Shown: positions 52,340 to 63,170 of the stretch, in pieces
Numbering within the stretch: position 1 is the stretch's first letter
Layout: each line of letters begins with the position of its first letter
Origin: Neoceratodus forsteri
Lineage: Eukaryota; Chordata; Ceratodontiformes; Ceratodontidae
Assembly (NCBI GenBank): GCA_016271365.2
Contig: CM028132.1
Span: forward strand, 1,184,869,001-1,184,933,000
Reading direction: 5' to 3'
DNA: 64,000 nt
The notes under the pieces: model-generated
The model's input: only the letters and a program-made list of their open reading frames with translations
Databases searched by the model: none
What the model was told of the DNA's origin: nothing
Program-made: the position numbers and the translations under genes

Positions 52340-52645
52340 TAATGTACAACAATTAAAGAAAGGGGAAAAATTTGTGCTGTGTGTTGTAAATGAGCCCCTT
52401 TCCAACCCGGCACAGCACTACTGCAGATACAGTCTTTGCCCGTGCCCCATTCCCTGATCGCTTTCCCAGACCAGCCAGCATAATGAATCATTTGAATGGG
52501 ATAGACATAAGGCAATTCTGGGGGGTAGGAAGAAGTAGGCTGTTGGTTAACTAGGATCTGCAGCTTATCCAATAGGTAGGGAAATGAGCAGACTAGGTGG
52601 GCCAAGCAGTCCTTATCTGCCATCAAAGTCTATTGTTTTTATGTT
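52340..52645 (+). mobile_element. CR1-type LINE 3'-end fragment
   Basis: The terminus GCAGACTAGGTGGGCCAAGC, CCTTATCTGCCATCAAAGTC closely matches the CR1-alpha 3' end (13193-13275, inverted). It is non-coding, with open frames across it being chance. The left border is uncertain. Confidence 0.65.
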
Positions 52646-54164
52646 TAATACCAGTGTGCAAGCCGCCAGTAGTGCTGATTAAGTGTGGGAAAAAAAGTTA
52701 ATGTAACCCCCCTGTTCCCTGGGGTTACTACAATCCAATTAGAGCCAGTGGTAGGCAGGGAAGGCAGCTAGTGATTATCCAGTAAATGGATTTTCACTCT
52801 GTCCCTCTCTGTTGTTGGTTTCAGCCGAGAGCTGGAGAGGTGATGTCATTTAGAACTCTCACAGCAACATAAGCCACACAGTAGTAGTTGTGAGTGGGTA
52901 GCTTTAGAATTCTGTAGTCAGTCTGCACCAGTGCAATGGTGTGTACCAGTTTTTCTCGTCCTAGTGGAGGACAACCTTTCCAGCTTTAGTGAACTGGTGG
53001 AAACCAACTTCAGGGATCCCTGTTCTTTATCCCAGTTTGGGATGAAGCAGTCTGCAAGGATTTCAGAGGCAACCCCCTGATCCAACCCAGAACTTTGTGA
53101 AGCTGCCTTTTGGTGAAGATCTGTGAGTAACTTTTGTTTCAGGTTTGCCCAGGAGTACCTGCTGTTTGGTTTTAAGTTGAATTTCTCTGATAAAGGGATC
53201 CTGTCACCATGGAAGTTTTAAAAGTTGGCTGATCACAGTGGAGTCCAGTATGTGACCTGCCATGGGTGCAGAACCTTTATTTTCAACACCCCGTAGGTGT
53301 TTTGCTGATATTAAGTGTGAGACACATTTCAAGAAAGCATCAACAGTGACATTTTTGATAAATGTAAGGTGTATTACTGAAGGGATGGCCGAGCATGAAC
53401 TTGAAACAAAGATGGAAGACCCCCAATCTGGAGTAACCAGTTCAGCACTCCGGGTTCTGAAGGGTACTGTGTTTTTCTGTCAGTGCATGTGACCAATGCC
53501 TGAAGAATTTCTACCCCAGGAGCTTATCCTATGCAATATGGGAACCGTCCAAGTACTGGCCGTGTGCCATGTCGAAGGAGTCTGGTGCATCTACCAGTGA
53601 CTAGTTCCACAATTCCAGAGTTTATCTTATGCTAAATGGGAAGCTGGAGTTCTGTACTTCAGATGTCTGCAGTTACCCTGTGTGTAAACCCTTGGGGGTC
53701 CATCTTTGCTTTGTGTTATTCCAACTTTGTTTTAGAATAAAGCCACACTCTAGAATCCCAACCTGGTATGGACATTCCTGTTATTGCTTCCCGTGTGGTG
53801 TTACTTAAGATACCCCGTCCAGAAATGCAAACCTAGCATAGCCCTTAGCAAATGTTCCCTCTCCAGGACCTGGGTTTTGGCATTTGGTCCATGTGTGTGT
53901 CTTATAACCACATGAAATCTGTATTTCTTCTACATCTACATATCAATCTTAAGTGGTGCTTTGTACCCCCACCCCTCTCTTTTCCCCTACACTATGGGAG
54001 GTGTGCCTGCTAGTTAAATAAGGGGCTAGCGGGGGAATTACATAAAGTTATGTTGATTAACGTAACAGCACCCCATGTAGCTCATATCTGTATCACACAC
54101 CTCCATTAGTAAAATTTTACATCTTAAAACAAAATACAATCACACCACACAACTAGCACAGCCC
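52646..54164. other. Unassigned; possible solo LTR
   Basis: Begins near TGTAACCCCCCTGTTCCCTG (52702). An AATAAA signal lies near 53738, and a similar TTAACGTAACA end near 54068 gives weak TG..CA-like borders without a clear target duplication. The 76-aa frame at 53262-53492 matches no family I recognise. Confidence 0.3.
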
Positions 54165-54535
54165 AGAGCATGTGCATTCCTATTCGCTTTTCTGAAGTAT
54201 TCTGTTATCTATGGGCTTTAAAAGTGGCTGTCATCCTATTCTAGAGTATCTCATTTTAAATCCAAAATGAGCATTACAAGTGATACTTTTATCCATTTTA
54301 AAATTTATACTTTGACTAGGCGCATGCACACAAGTGTTGATTTGGCATGCAAATCAAATTAACGCTTGTGCACATGTACGTAATCAAAGTCTTGTTTTAA
54401 AATCTTCGAAAGTATCATTTAAACTATTCATTTTGGATTTATAATTAGATACCCCAGTACATAATAACAGCCACTTTCAAACCCCATAAATAGTAGAGAC
54501 TGTTTCTAACCTGGGAATGCACAAGTTTGCAGCTC
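54165..54535. mobile_element. Palindromic foldback element, about 0.37 kb
   Basis: Inverse copies share GTGCATTCC, GGGCTTTAAAAGTGGCTG, AAATCCAAAATGA, GATACTTT, ATTTTAAAA and GACTTTG. They centre on about 54345 (TTGATTTGGCATGCAAATCAA). No coding capacity. MITE-like, superfamily unknown. Confidence 0.75.
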
Positions 54536-54678
54536 TAGATAGATGCAGGTTCACAACCACTTGGAAGCAAGTGTAGAAGGACTATTTAACATAAAAATAG
54601 CCAGTTTTGGATAAAATACAACCACCAAGTGAGAAAAGTTGACCTTTTTGAATCTAAATTATAATAACAGCAATAAGG

Positions 54679-54774
54679 TATGGACAGGGGTTAGATTAAC
54701 AATATGGCACTTGGCTGCACCTCATGCCATACTACGCCCCACTGGCCGATTAACAGCCTGTCTAACCCCTGTCC
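54679..54774. mobile_element. Short hairpin MITE with TAA flanks
   Basis: GGTATGGACAGGGGTTAGA and its inverse TCTAACCCCTGTCCATACC bound about 95 bp. TAA precedes the left end and follows the right end, fitting the 3-bp target duplication of PIF/Harbinger elements. It is non-coding. Confidence 0.7.
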
Positions 54775-54789
54775 ATACCTAATTACCTA

Positions 54790-57156
54790 ATTGCTTAAAT
54801 GCCACTCTCCTTTAGGAAGCTGGCTTATCCAGCTTTTGAAAGCCTAGTCAGTGATCAGGCATATTTATCCTAGTCTTGAGACCCTTGGCTCTACCTGGCA
54901 CGTTATTATTCGCAAGCTGGGTCTCAAAGAGGCCCTTCCTTACTCCCTCTGGCTTACCACCTGAACGTCATACCAGCCAAGCTAGACCCTAAGTTTAGGC
55001 TCTGGTTCCAACAAGGTCTTGGCCTCCCACTACAGTTCTTTACCCCAGTTGGCTTTAGACCATTTCAAGATTCTGGCTATAGCCAATTTCCAAATTTTCT
55101 AGATACCACAAATTATGGCACACTGGTCAATTTAGATATTTTCAAAACTGTACCTATCTTTTATCTTTGATCCTCCGCTGGACTTTCCTCCTGTTTCACA
55201 GATGACTGGTATTCTGCAGGGCTGTGGTATTTCAGATTGTTATAAAGCCTTAATATCTACAACACCTAAGACTACTTTATTAGCTCACAGGAAATGGGCT
55301 CAGGAACTGAATAGTCCTATTTCAGTACCACAGTGACAAAGCTACTGCATGCATGCACAGAAGGTGACATCTTCATCAGAATGGACAGAATTGGAAGCAT
55401 TTCTTCACTTTTTTATTTCCCTGATCATCCAAGTTCACAGGAGCACTGCCTCTACTCCGTGCTGCTGGAGAGGATGTGATCAGCTCGAGGCACACACACA
55501 CATATACTATCAAAGCATAAATTAATTTTGGAACTCTTTTGCTAACCAACATAATTTTTATTAGCAACCAGCCAGGTTTGAGGAGCAATTATGTTAAATG
55601 CTTATTTTTATCTATAAGATGCAGTCTAGAAGAATGCGACTGCATAGAAAAGTGTCAAAATTGCAGAAACAATTTCTGCAATTCTGTACTTGTTACCTCA
55701 ACTGCAGGACAACAGTACCACAATTTGGAAACTTTTGCTCAATGTGGCAGCTCAGCTGAATAGCAACTTCTGCTAATCAAGGCTGCACTTGATCAGCAAA
55801 CAGTGTTTGTCGGGTAGCAAACTGCTATGCAAACCTTTATGCCTTTCCTATACACGTGTCCAGTCAGTCTATCAGATCTCAAGAAGAAACGGTCCCTAAT
55901 TTTTTTCCAGCCCCTCACTTTGTCAGCTTTTCTTTTTATACTGCTGCAGTATCTAACCTGGTGTAAAAAGATAAGGTGGTGAAATATTTGTTAGGCATCT
56001 TTTTAACAGCAGCTAAGAAATGCATAATATGCCACTGGCTATCCTCTATCATCCCTTCTCTGGCAGAACAGCGGACTCACGTTTATCACATAAACAGAAT
56101 GGAGATGATTACATTTGCTTTACAAAATAACAACTAGGCAGGGAATGCTGGACCTGATCAGGTTGCTATATAGTGCAGAACTAGATTCCCGTCCTCCCAT
56201 ATGGTAACCTTGCAAACTTTTGTATAAAAATCTGATAAACTAAGTGCACTAAGCTGTCCACAATCAGACTATTGCCACCAAATATACTCTCAAAAACTGA
56301 CGCAGAATTACTCTGTATCACGTAGAAATGAAAGCAGAGATCAAGTAAGTCACCAATATAAATATACCAGAGTGTTCAGCTTTTTAACGCTATTAATTTT
56401 TTTTTTTTTTATTAATGTAGAAGCATGGCACTTCACTTGAAAGCATATATATGGCAGACTCTGTAATGTCAGCAAATGACTGCGATAGTTAACTTGGCAA
56501 GATACTGCTGACTCCTGCTCTCCTTGAACCAAAATTAAATATATAACAAAAAAAAAAACACACAGAAAGTCTGACTAGTGCTAGATTTCCATAACCTCAT
56601 TGGGTGGGCTAGTCTACATGTTAACTACCTCTGTTTAGTGTACTGCATTTTTATTTTTTGGTTAATTGTTTGTCCCTTCACCAGAGAAGCCTACCTCAGC
56701 ATCTGGCCACCACCCAGACCCATCACACTTCTCTGGTGCTAACCTGTCCTCGTGCAGTCCACAGGGAATCCAGCCTTGTGTTGAATCCCATTGGGAGGCT
56801 TGACAGGAAATTACCCTGCTTCAGTCCTTCAAGCTCGGAAGACAGCAGCCAGCCAAAGTGCTGGGTCCCAGGTATGCCTGCGCCATGGTGTTGTACTCCT
56901 GCTGTTTCCTCTTGATTTCACTTAGCCCCTGGGATGCAGGTGCCGACAGTTCCATGAAACACATGTGCACACAACTGTGCTGCCATCCTCCGAAGTCAGA
57001 CTATAACATCCCTCCCATGAGCTCCTCCATCTGCACTATCATCTATAGTCACTCAGATGGCAGTACTGCAGCTTAGAAAGCTGCCCTCCCTGAAGCAGAG
57101 GAGAGCCCTGTGACAGATTTAATCCTCCCCTCCCCAGATGGCCCCCAACATCACAC
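54790..57156. other. Intron sequence, no gene recognised
   Basis: Contains a short CA run near 55493-55503, a T run near 56396-56411 and unassigned moderately GC-rich sequence at 56660-57110. Short open frames there lack known domains and codon support. Confidence 0.45.
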
Positions 57157-57177
57157 ACACACACACACACTGGCTGG

Positions 57178-59031
57178 CACAGGGGATCAGAGAAGAGGAA
57201 AAGGATTTATTAAAGTATGGGAGAAGAGAAGCTGTAAACATCAGATTGTAAGGATCAAGAAGGATGGAGGGTTGGCAAAAAAGGGGACGGAGAAGGCAGA
57301 AGCACTCAATGAGTACTTCTGTTCAGTGTTTACCAGGGAGAGGGATGGACCTAAGCCCCAGAGGAAAGGTGGAGTGGGCATGAAGGAATGGATGAGAGAT
57401 CTCAGCGAGCAGGGTGTTGGAGGGCCGTAGGTCCCTGTAGCTGGATAAGGCACCAGGGTCAGACGACGTGCATCCAAGGGTCCTGAAGGAGTTGGCGGAG
57501 GTCCTGGCAGGACCTCTAGCAGACTTGTTTAACACCTCCCTGAGGACTGGGTGCATGCCCCAGGACTGGAGGATGGCACATGTGGTGCCCTTCCGTAAGA
57601 GTGGGCCAAAGGATGAACCAGGTAACTACAAACTGGTCAGCCTTACCTCCATCGTGGAGAAGCTAATGGGGACCATCCTTAAAGAGAGGTTGGTGATTTT
57701 TCTGGAAGAGAATGGTCTCCAGGACAACAGGCAACATGGGTTTGTCTCGGGCAGATCCTGCCAGACAAATCTGGTTGACTTTTTTGACTGGGTGACAAGG
57801 GCACTTGATGGGGGCCATGCAGTGGATGTCCTGTATTTGGACTTCAGCAAGGCCTTCGACTTGGTGCCACATGGAAGGTTGACTAGTAAAATGAGAAACC
57901 TGGGAGCAGGGGAGAAACTGGTTGGATGGGTTAGGAGCTGGCTGTAGGACAGACAGCAGAGGGTAGTTGTAGAGGGAGAACTCTCGACTCCCAGAGCTGT
58001 AACCACTGGGGTTCCACTAGGACCAGTGCTATTTAACATCTTCATTGCCGACATATCAGATGGGATTAAGAGTAAGATCAGCCTTTTTGAAAAAGACACA
58101 AAGATCGGGGCGGAGGTGAATAATGTGGAAGGGGGACAGGTACTCCAAGGGGATCTGGCAAGACTTGAGCACTGGTCAGACACACAGCAGTTGGGGTTCA
58201 ATGCTAAAAAGTGCAAAGACATGCACTTGGGAGCCAGGAACCCTGGGAATTGCAGTTATCCACTTCACTGGAGGAGAAGGATCTGGGGGTACTAGTCACA
58301 GGGGACATGAATCACTCAGCACAGTGCAGGGTGGCGGCCAAGGCTAATAACGTGCTGGGGTGCACTGATAGGGGATTCACCTCTAGAAGACAGGAAGTAA
58401 TTCTGCCACTGTACAGGTCACTGGTGATACTTCATTTGGGGTACTGTGTGCAGTTCTGGTGCCCCATTTAAAGAAGGACATCAAACTACTGGAGGGGTCC
58501 AGAGCAGGGGGACTAAGATGATCCTTGGGTTGGGGGACAAGCCATATCAGGAAAGACTGGGGGAGCTCAACATGTATTCCCTGGAGGACAGAAAAGAGAA
58601 AGGGGATATGACTGAGACCTTCAAATACTTAAAGTTCATGGATAGGGTTAGTACTGAGGGCATGCTTAGATTAAAGGGAGGGGAGGGACACAAGGGGCCA
58701 CAGTCAAACTGGAGGGTGAAAGATTCAGGAGGGAAATGAGGAGGCACTACTTCATGGAAAGGGTGGTAGCGAGGTGGAATGCACTCACAGAGGAGGTGAT
58801 ATCACTGAAATCTGTGGACCGTTTTAAGAGAGGGTGGGACAGGGTCAAAGGTAAGGTCAAAACTGGAGGAAGCTGGGGAGGGGGGAGTTAACAGAAGGGA
58901 GCGATCAATCAGATGGATGGGCAAGGGGTGGGGGCAGCGGTAGTAGACTAGACTGGGAACTGTGCAGTCGAGCAGACTTGACAGACCGTATGGCCTGTAT
59001 CTGCTGGCATTTACGTATGTTCGCATCAGTC
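57178..59031 (+). mobile_element. CR1-gamma LINE (5'-truncated, inactive)
   Basis: A plus-strand RT follows a (CA)n run at about 57152-57170. The 3' UTR ends TATCTGCTGGCATTTACGTA, TGTTCGCA at 59031. Coding begins in the linker before RT (EKAEALNEYFCSVFT) and runs to the C-terminal NMYSLEDRKEKGDMTETF block. Several stops and frameshifts are present. Confidence 0.88.
57200..58739 (+). pseudogene. CR1-gamma reverse transcriptase
   Basis: 57468-57947 is open: HPRVLKELAEVLAGPLADLF, GNYKLVSLTSIVEKLMG, RQHGFVSGRSCQTNLVDFFD, then motif A (VLYLDFSKAFDLVPH). A stop follows RSWL. Motif B is TTGVPLGPVLF with a small deletion. The catalytic box reads SLFEKDTK where CR1-beta and CR1-delta have LFADDTK, so the first aspartate is lost. 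C-terminal blocks GFTSRRQEVILPLYRSLV and LGDKPYQERLGELNMYSLE follow in shifted frames. Confidence 0.9.
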
Positions 59032-59049
59032 TCATTCCCAAACCCGGGT

Positions 59050-59270
59050 CACCAGTGTCGCGAGCAGTAAAGGGGAATTATAATTTCATTACCAGTAATT
59101 CCAGTTGTGTGTAGGCTCTGGCCATGGGCAGGCAGTAGTTGGTGTGGACTGTCTTCCCCTCTCATCTGGGACAGATTGAAAAGTCAGATTGTAAGAACAC
59201 ACCCCCATCCCATCACACTCAGCTGACCCTTCTGTCCATTCCCCGAGGAAGGCTCATCCAGACACCGACA
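59050..59270 (-). repeat. DIRS-G terminal inverted repeat
   Basis: GGGGAATTATAATTTCATTA..AATTCCAGTTGTGTGTAGGC (59072-59115) is inversely complementary to 61850-61905. The next block, GGGCAGGCAGTAGTTGGTGT, is a direct match to 61921-61940. One inverted and one direct match is how a DIRS terminus relates to its ICR. Confidence 0.6.
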
Positions 59271-59389
59271 CATACATGAGCTTTGTTCGGTCCAGGGCCA
59301 ACAGGTTGCTACTGCCACAATTTTGTTATACTTTATAACTAGCACTTTGTTATTTTGCTTTGTGCAATAAAAGCTTTATACCTTGACTC

Positions 59390-61605
59390 TGCCTGGAGTG
59401 ACCACTTTTTTGTTTGACTGTGTAGTCAATGTTGAGTGGAGCACCCGCTGAGCAAATGCAGTGTACCTTTGCCTGTAGTTTACTTTTGATTATGTCTACG
59501 CTCCAGCCATGGCACAAAAAAGAAATAAGGCAGCAGGAGCAGATGGGTTGCTGGCCGAGGTTTTTCTTCATGATCCAGAGTTCTGGGCATCTCTGTGTGC
59601 ACTAATTTTTTCGGCAGTAAGTAATCATCTAATTTTGCCACAGAATTGGAATAGAGAGATTATTATCCCACTATTCAAAAAGGGGGGGACAAGCAGGACC
59701 CAAAATGTTACAGGCACATTACGTTATTGCCTGTGGTTCAGAAAATCTATTCAAGATTAATTTTAGATAGGTTATTGGTATGGGTGGAAGAAAATGCATT
59801 ATTATCAAAATTTCAGTGTGGTTTAAAAAAAAAAAAAAGAACATAGCACTCTTGACTTGGTATTCATTCTAAACTACTTGGTAGACAAATATGTGCATTC
59901 TAAAAAAGGAACTTTATACGTTACCTTTTTGGATACAAGGGCAGCCTTTGATTCAGTCAACAGACTTAAATTGTTGGAGGCATTGGCAGAGCTAAATATT
60001 GACCGAGAACTTCTGGCTATTCTAAAGCTACTACACCAAGATACTACAGCAGAAGTGAGATATGGGAGAGATGGTGCACTATCCAGGGAACTGAGCATAA
60101 ATCGTGGGGTAAAACAGGGTTGCCTGCTGGCCCTGTTACTAGTTAATCTGTACACTGAGAAATTGGTTATCAATATCAGCAGTATTGATATTTTTTGCAC
60201 CATCTGTAAATAATGAAGAAATTAAACTATTACTCTATGCAGATGATGCTGTTATCTCCCGAACTCCATTGGGTCTCAGAAGATAAATGAGAATGTCCTG
60301 AATTCATTAAAAGAAATGGACCTAGAGCTAAATGTAGAAAAATCAAAAATTCTAGTAACTGAGAAAGAAAAAAAAAAAAACACCAGAAAAATCTTGGAAG
60401 ATTGATGGGCATCAATTTGAGGTGGTGAAGGAATTTAAATACTTGGGGTTAAAAATTGATAAAAACATGTCCTGGAACATGCATTTAGCAACAGTTAAAT
60501 ATAACTCCTATAAAACAATGGGGGCGACTAGAAATGTTGCACACAAACTTGCAAAAAATTCCTTCATTGCCATGAAAAACATGTTTGAGGCTAAACTGAT
60601 GAGCCAACTGCTTTACAGCAGTGAAATATGGGGCTTATATTTAGAAAAAGCTAACACAGAAAGTATCCAAAATCAATTTATAAGCTCTATATTAAATCTA
60701 CATCGAGACTGCCCCACGTGCTTCCTTAGACCGGAATCTGGTATGTCTCCCATTAAAACAAGAACGATGATCAGAGCAGTTAAATATTGGGGTAGGGTGA
60801 TGAAAATGAGTAATAAAAGGCTCCCAAAGATCTGTTGGGAGGAATTTTTGAATAAATCCCTTGGGTTAAGTCAGAACAAATCCTGGTTTTACAGGTTAAA
60901 TATGATGCTAAAGAAGATAGGATGTAAGGACCATGGTGCCGATCAGCATTAGAAAATCCAGAAGTATATGTGAGTGAGGTGATGGAAAGACTAAAAGATG
61001 TCTCCATACAACAGGACTTAAGCAGCATTCACGAGCCGGATGCTAATGGTCTTTATTCATGCATTAAAACTCATTGGGGACAGGAAAATTACCTGATAAA
61101 ATGTGAGAATAGTGTACACAGCAATATCCTGAGCAAAATGAGGTTAGCATGCCTTGGCAATATATATTACAATTTGAATAAGTGTTATTATAAGAAATTC
61201 AGAGGGACGTGCAACTGTTCTAATAAATCAGATTTAGAAATTATGCATGTGTCCTTCAAGTACAAATAATGGGCAGCCCAGAGGGGAAGAAACCTTCTTC
61301 CCCTGGTTCCACTGCATTCTGTTTCCCAAGGAATAGATTATAAAAAGTACTTACTGAAATTAGACTCTGTGAAATTGACGTTTGGGGTGGCTAAATTTTG
61401 TCTAACCTGAAAGAAAAATTCTGTATGTTTTTATGCGAAAGTCCTTGTGATGTGTCTTTGTACAAACTGTTGGGCCCAGGGATTATTTAAGCATTTTTGT
61501 ATAAATTCTGTATGATGATTGTGCAATAATGTATTTTTATGATATTTATGGAATGTGACAAACTGTAGTTTTTATACATTTCTGTTTGAATAAAAGAACT
61601 TTGAC
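59390..61605 (+). mobile_element. Ingi/Vingi-like LINE inserted in DIRS-G
   Basis: A plus-strand RT-bearing LINE unlike the CR1 and L2 copies, ending with TTTGAATAAAAGAACTTTG near 61605. The N-terminal endonuclease is absent (5' truncation). Clade assignment rests on the C-terminal layout (a long cysteine-poor domain after RT) and is tentative. Confidence 0.6.
59509..60952 (+). pseudogene. Reverse transcriptase of the Ingi/Vingi-like LINE
   Basis: Blocks in order: NKAAGADGLLAEVF and NWNREIIIPLFKKGG (59509-59700); VTFLDTRAAFDSVN (motif A, near 59930); INRGVKQGCLLALLLVNLY (motif B, near 60100); LLYADDAVI in the next frame (60232-60258), so motif C is intact; then EFKYLGLKIDKNMSWNMHLA and GLYLEKANTESIQNQF with SGMSPIKTRTMIRAVKYWGR to 60952. 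Poly-A runs at 59826-59838 and 60369-60380 coincide with frame changes. The C-terminus continues to 61269 in another frame. Confidence 0.85.
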
Positions 61606-62475
61606 AGCCATGGGACAGACTGAAAAGGCAGAGTGTGAGGACACCTCCTATCACATCACACTCAGTTGATCATTTTGTCCAAGTTTGTAGGCTAAAACCT
61701 GTAACACTATGTGAAATAGCATAAGCATCAGCAACATTAGCCTAACTACTCAACTAACCCCTGAACTAAGGAACTATATAAAATATAGAACAGAGGACGT
61801 AAATCACAAGGCATACGGCACTAAAACCCAGGAGGGCCTGCCTACCCATGGATGAAGCCTACACACAACCGGAATTATAAGCTAAGAAATTTTAACTCCC
61901 CTTTGTGTGCTGGCTCCTATGGGCAGCAGTAGTTGCTGTGGCACCTAATAAGCAGTAGTCTCGAATTGAGAGGATCAATGCTGTACAACGGCACTCAACA
62001 TATGTCTGCTGAAAGCAGCTTTCACAGAGCTAAGCATGTTCAGGTGATAATGCTTAGTGAAAATACAGACAGAGATCCATGTAGTAGCCTTGCAAATGTC
62101 TTCCAGGGACACAGAAACATGCTCGGTGTAAGATGCAGCCACAGCTCTAGTGGAGTGAGTTTTAAGGCCAGGCATAATAACCAGTAGGTCCTGACATTTG
62201 TAAGCCAGTCTAATAGCTGCACAGAGTCACTTTGCTAGTGTACTTCTGACCGGAGCCACACCTTTCTTCCTTGGCCCATGCAGAAGAACGAAAAATCAAT
62301 CAGTGCTACAGATGGATTCGGTGCACTTCAAATAAATCTTGAGAGCCCTTTTCACATCAAGAAAACGGAGGTGCTTATCCTTCACAGTCTTGGGGCCTGA
62401 ACTAAAGGAAGCCAGTGCAAACTCTTGTTACTTAGCCACTTTGGGACTAAAGGATGGCACTGTGTGGAGAAAGAA
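61606..62475 (-). mobile_element. DIRS-G, ICR and recombinase C-terminus
   Basis: 61843-61945 is the ICR partner of 59050-59155. From 62460 on the minus strand come HLRFLDVKRALKIYL (near 62380) and then LKTHSTRAVAAS (HxxR intact, 62170-62140), DICKATTWISV and FTKHYHLNM (tyrosine intact, near 62040), the C-terminal catalytic part of a DIRS recombinase. RT and gag are not present to the right, so the element is truncated near 62475. Confidence 0.78.
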
Positions 62476-62830
62476 CAGTTGCTTACTGTAACAGTAGATT
62501 CTCAAGAGAGACCCCTCCATTAGGCCACACCTTTGTAACTGTAAGCCGTCTGTGTCAGGACTACTCAGAAACATTTGCTAGCTGGCAGCCGCCATGCTGA
62601 CGTAACATCGGCACTTATATAATCATGGGCAGCTCCACTTCTCCTTAGTTCCCCACTAGAAAGCTCGAAGGGCCACAGTCCGTGAGGAACCAGGAGAAAA
62701 ATAAAACAGTGCCAGGCACACAGGGAGAGGAATGGAACTGGAATGTAACACCCTAAACCACAGATAGACATCTCCAACCCTGTCTGGAAGTAGAAAATAG
62801 CCAGCCAGTAGTACAGAAAAAGGGGGAAAG
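62476..62830. other. Possible terminus of another DIRS element
   Basis: Starts GAACAGTTGCTTACTGTAAC, AGTAGATTCTC, resembling the GTTGCTTAC-type end of DIRS-E (30230). No partner repeat was found in the window, so this is tentative. Confidence 0.35.
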
Positions 62831-63170
62831 GATGGTGGGTGTGCTGTGGCTCAATGGCAGAGATTCTTCCGAAGATCTACCGCAGTTAATAAACTGTTCT
62901 ATCTTCATTCAGGATATCTCCTCCCTTATACCTTTAGAACGATTTCCAATCAATATCCAAGTGACCTGGGAGGATGGCAAAGGCATAAAGTATTCCGCTC
63001 ATTCTACAAGACTGTACAAAAAAGGAGAAAAAAAACACACACACACACAAAAAAAAAAACCCTCTGCATGCCCCCTAGTGAAGGGCAGTTGTAGTGTAGG
63101 GAAAACAGAAAGGTACCCCAAACATGTCTGCAGATCAGCAGAGTAGAAGCCCTGCAATGTATGGAAAGGG
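62831..63170. other. Unassigned sequence with CA/A-rich tracts
   Basis: Contains (CA)n and poly-A runs at 63027-63059, possibly the tail of an unrecognised retroelement. No gene recognised. Confidence 0.4.

Noticed and set aside
53262..53492. 76-aa frame as a possible host exon
   Set aside because: No splice-site pair consistent with it, no domain match that I recognise, and it lies in a stretch with possible LTR features.
52702..54070. Solo LTR of a Ty3-like element
   Set aside because: TG-like start, AATAAA and an approximate end are present, but no matching target duplication and no second LTR or internal region, so it was kept only as an unassigned stretch.
56658..57076. 85-aa and 72-aa plus-strand frames
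   Set aside because: No recognisable domain, they overlap in different frames, and there is no support for an exon.
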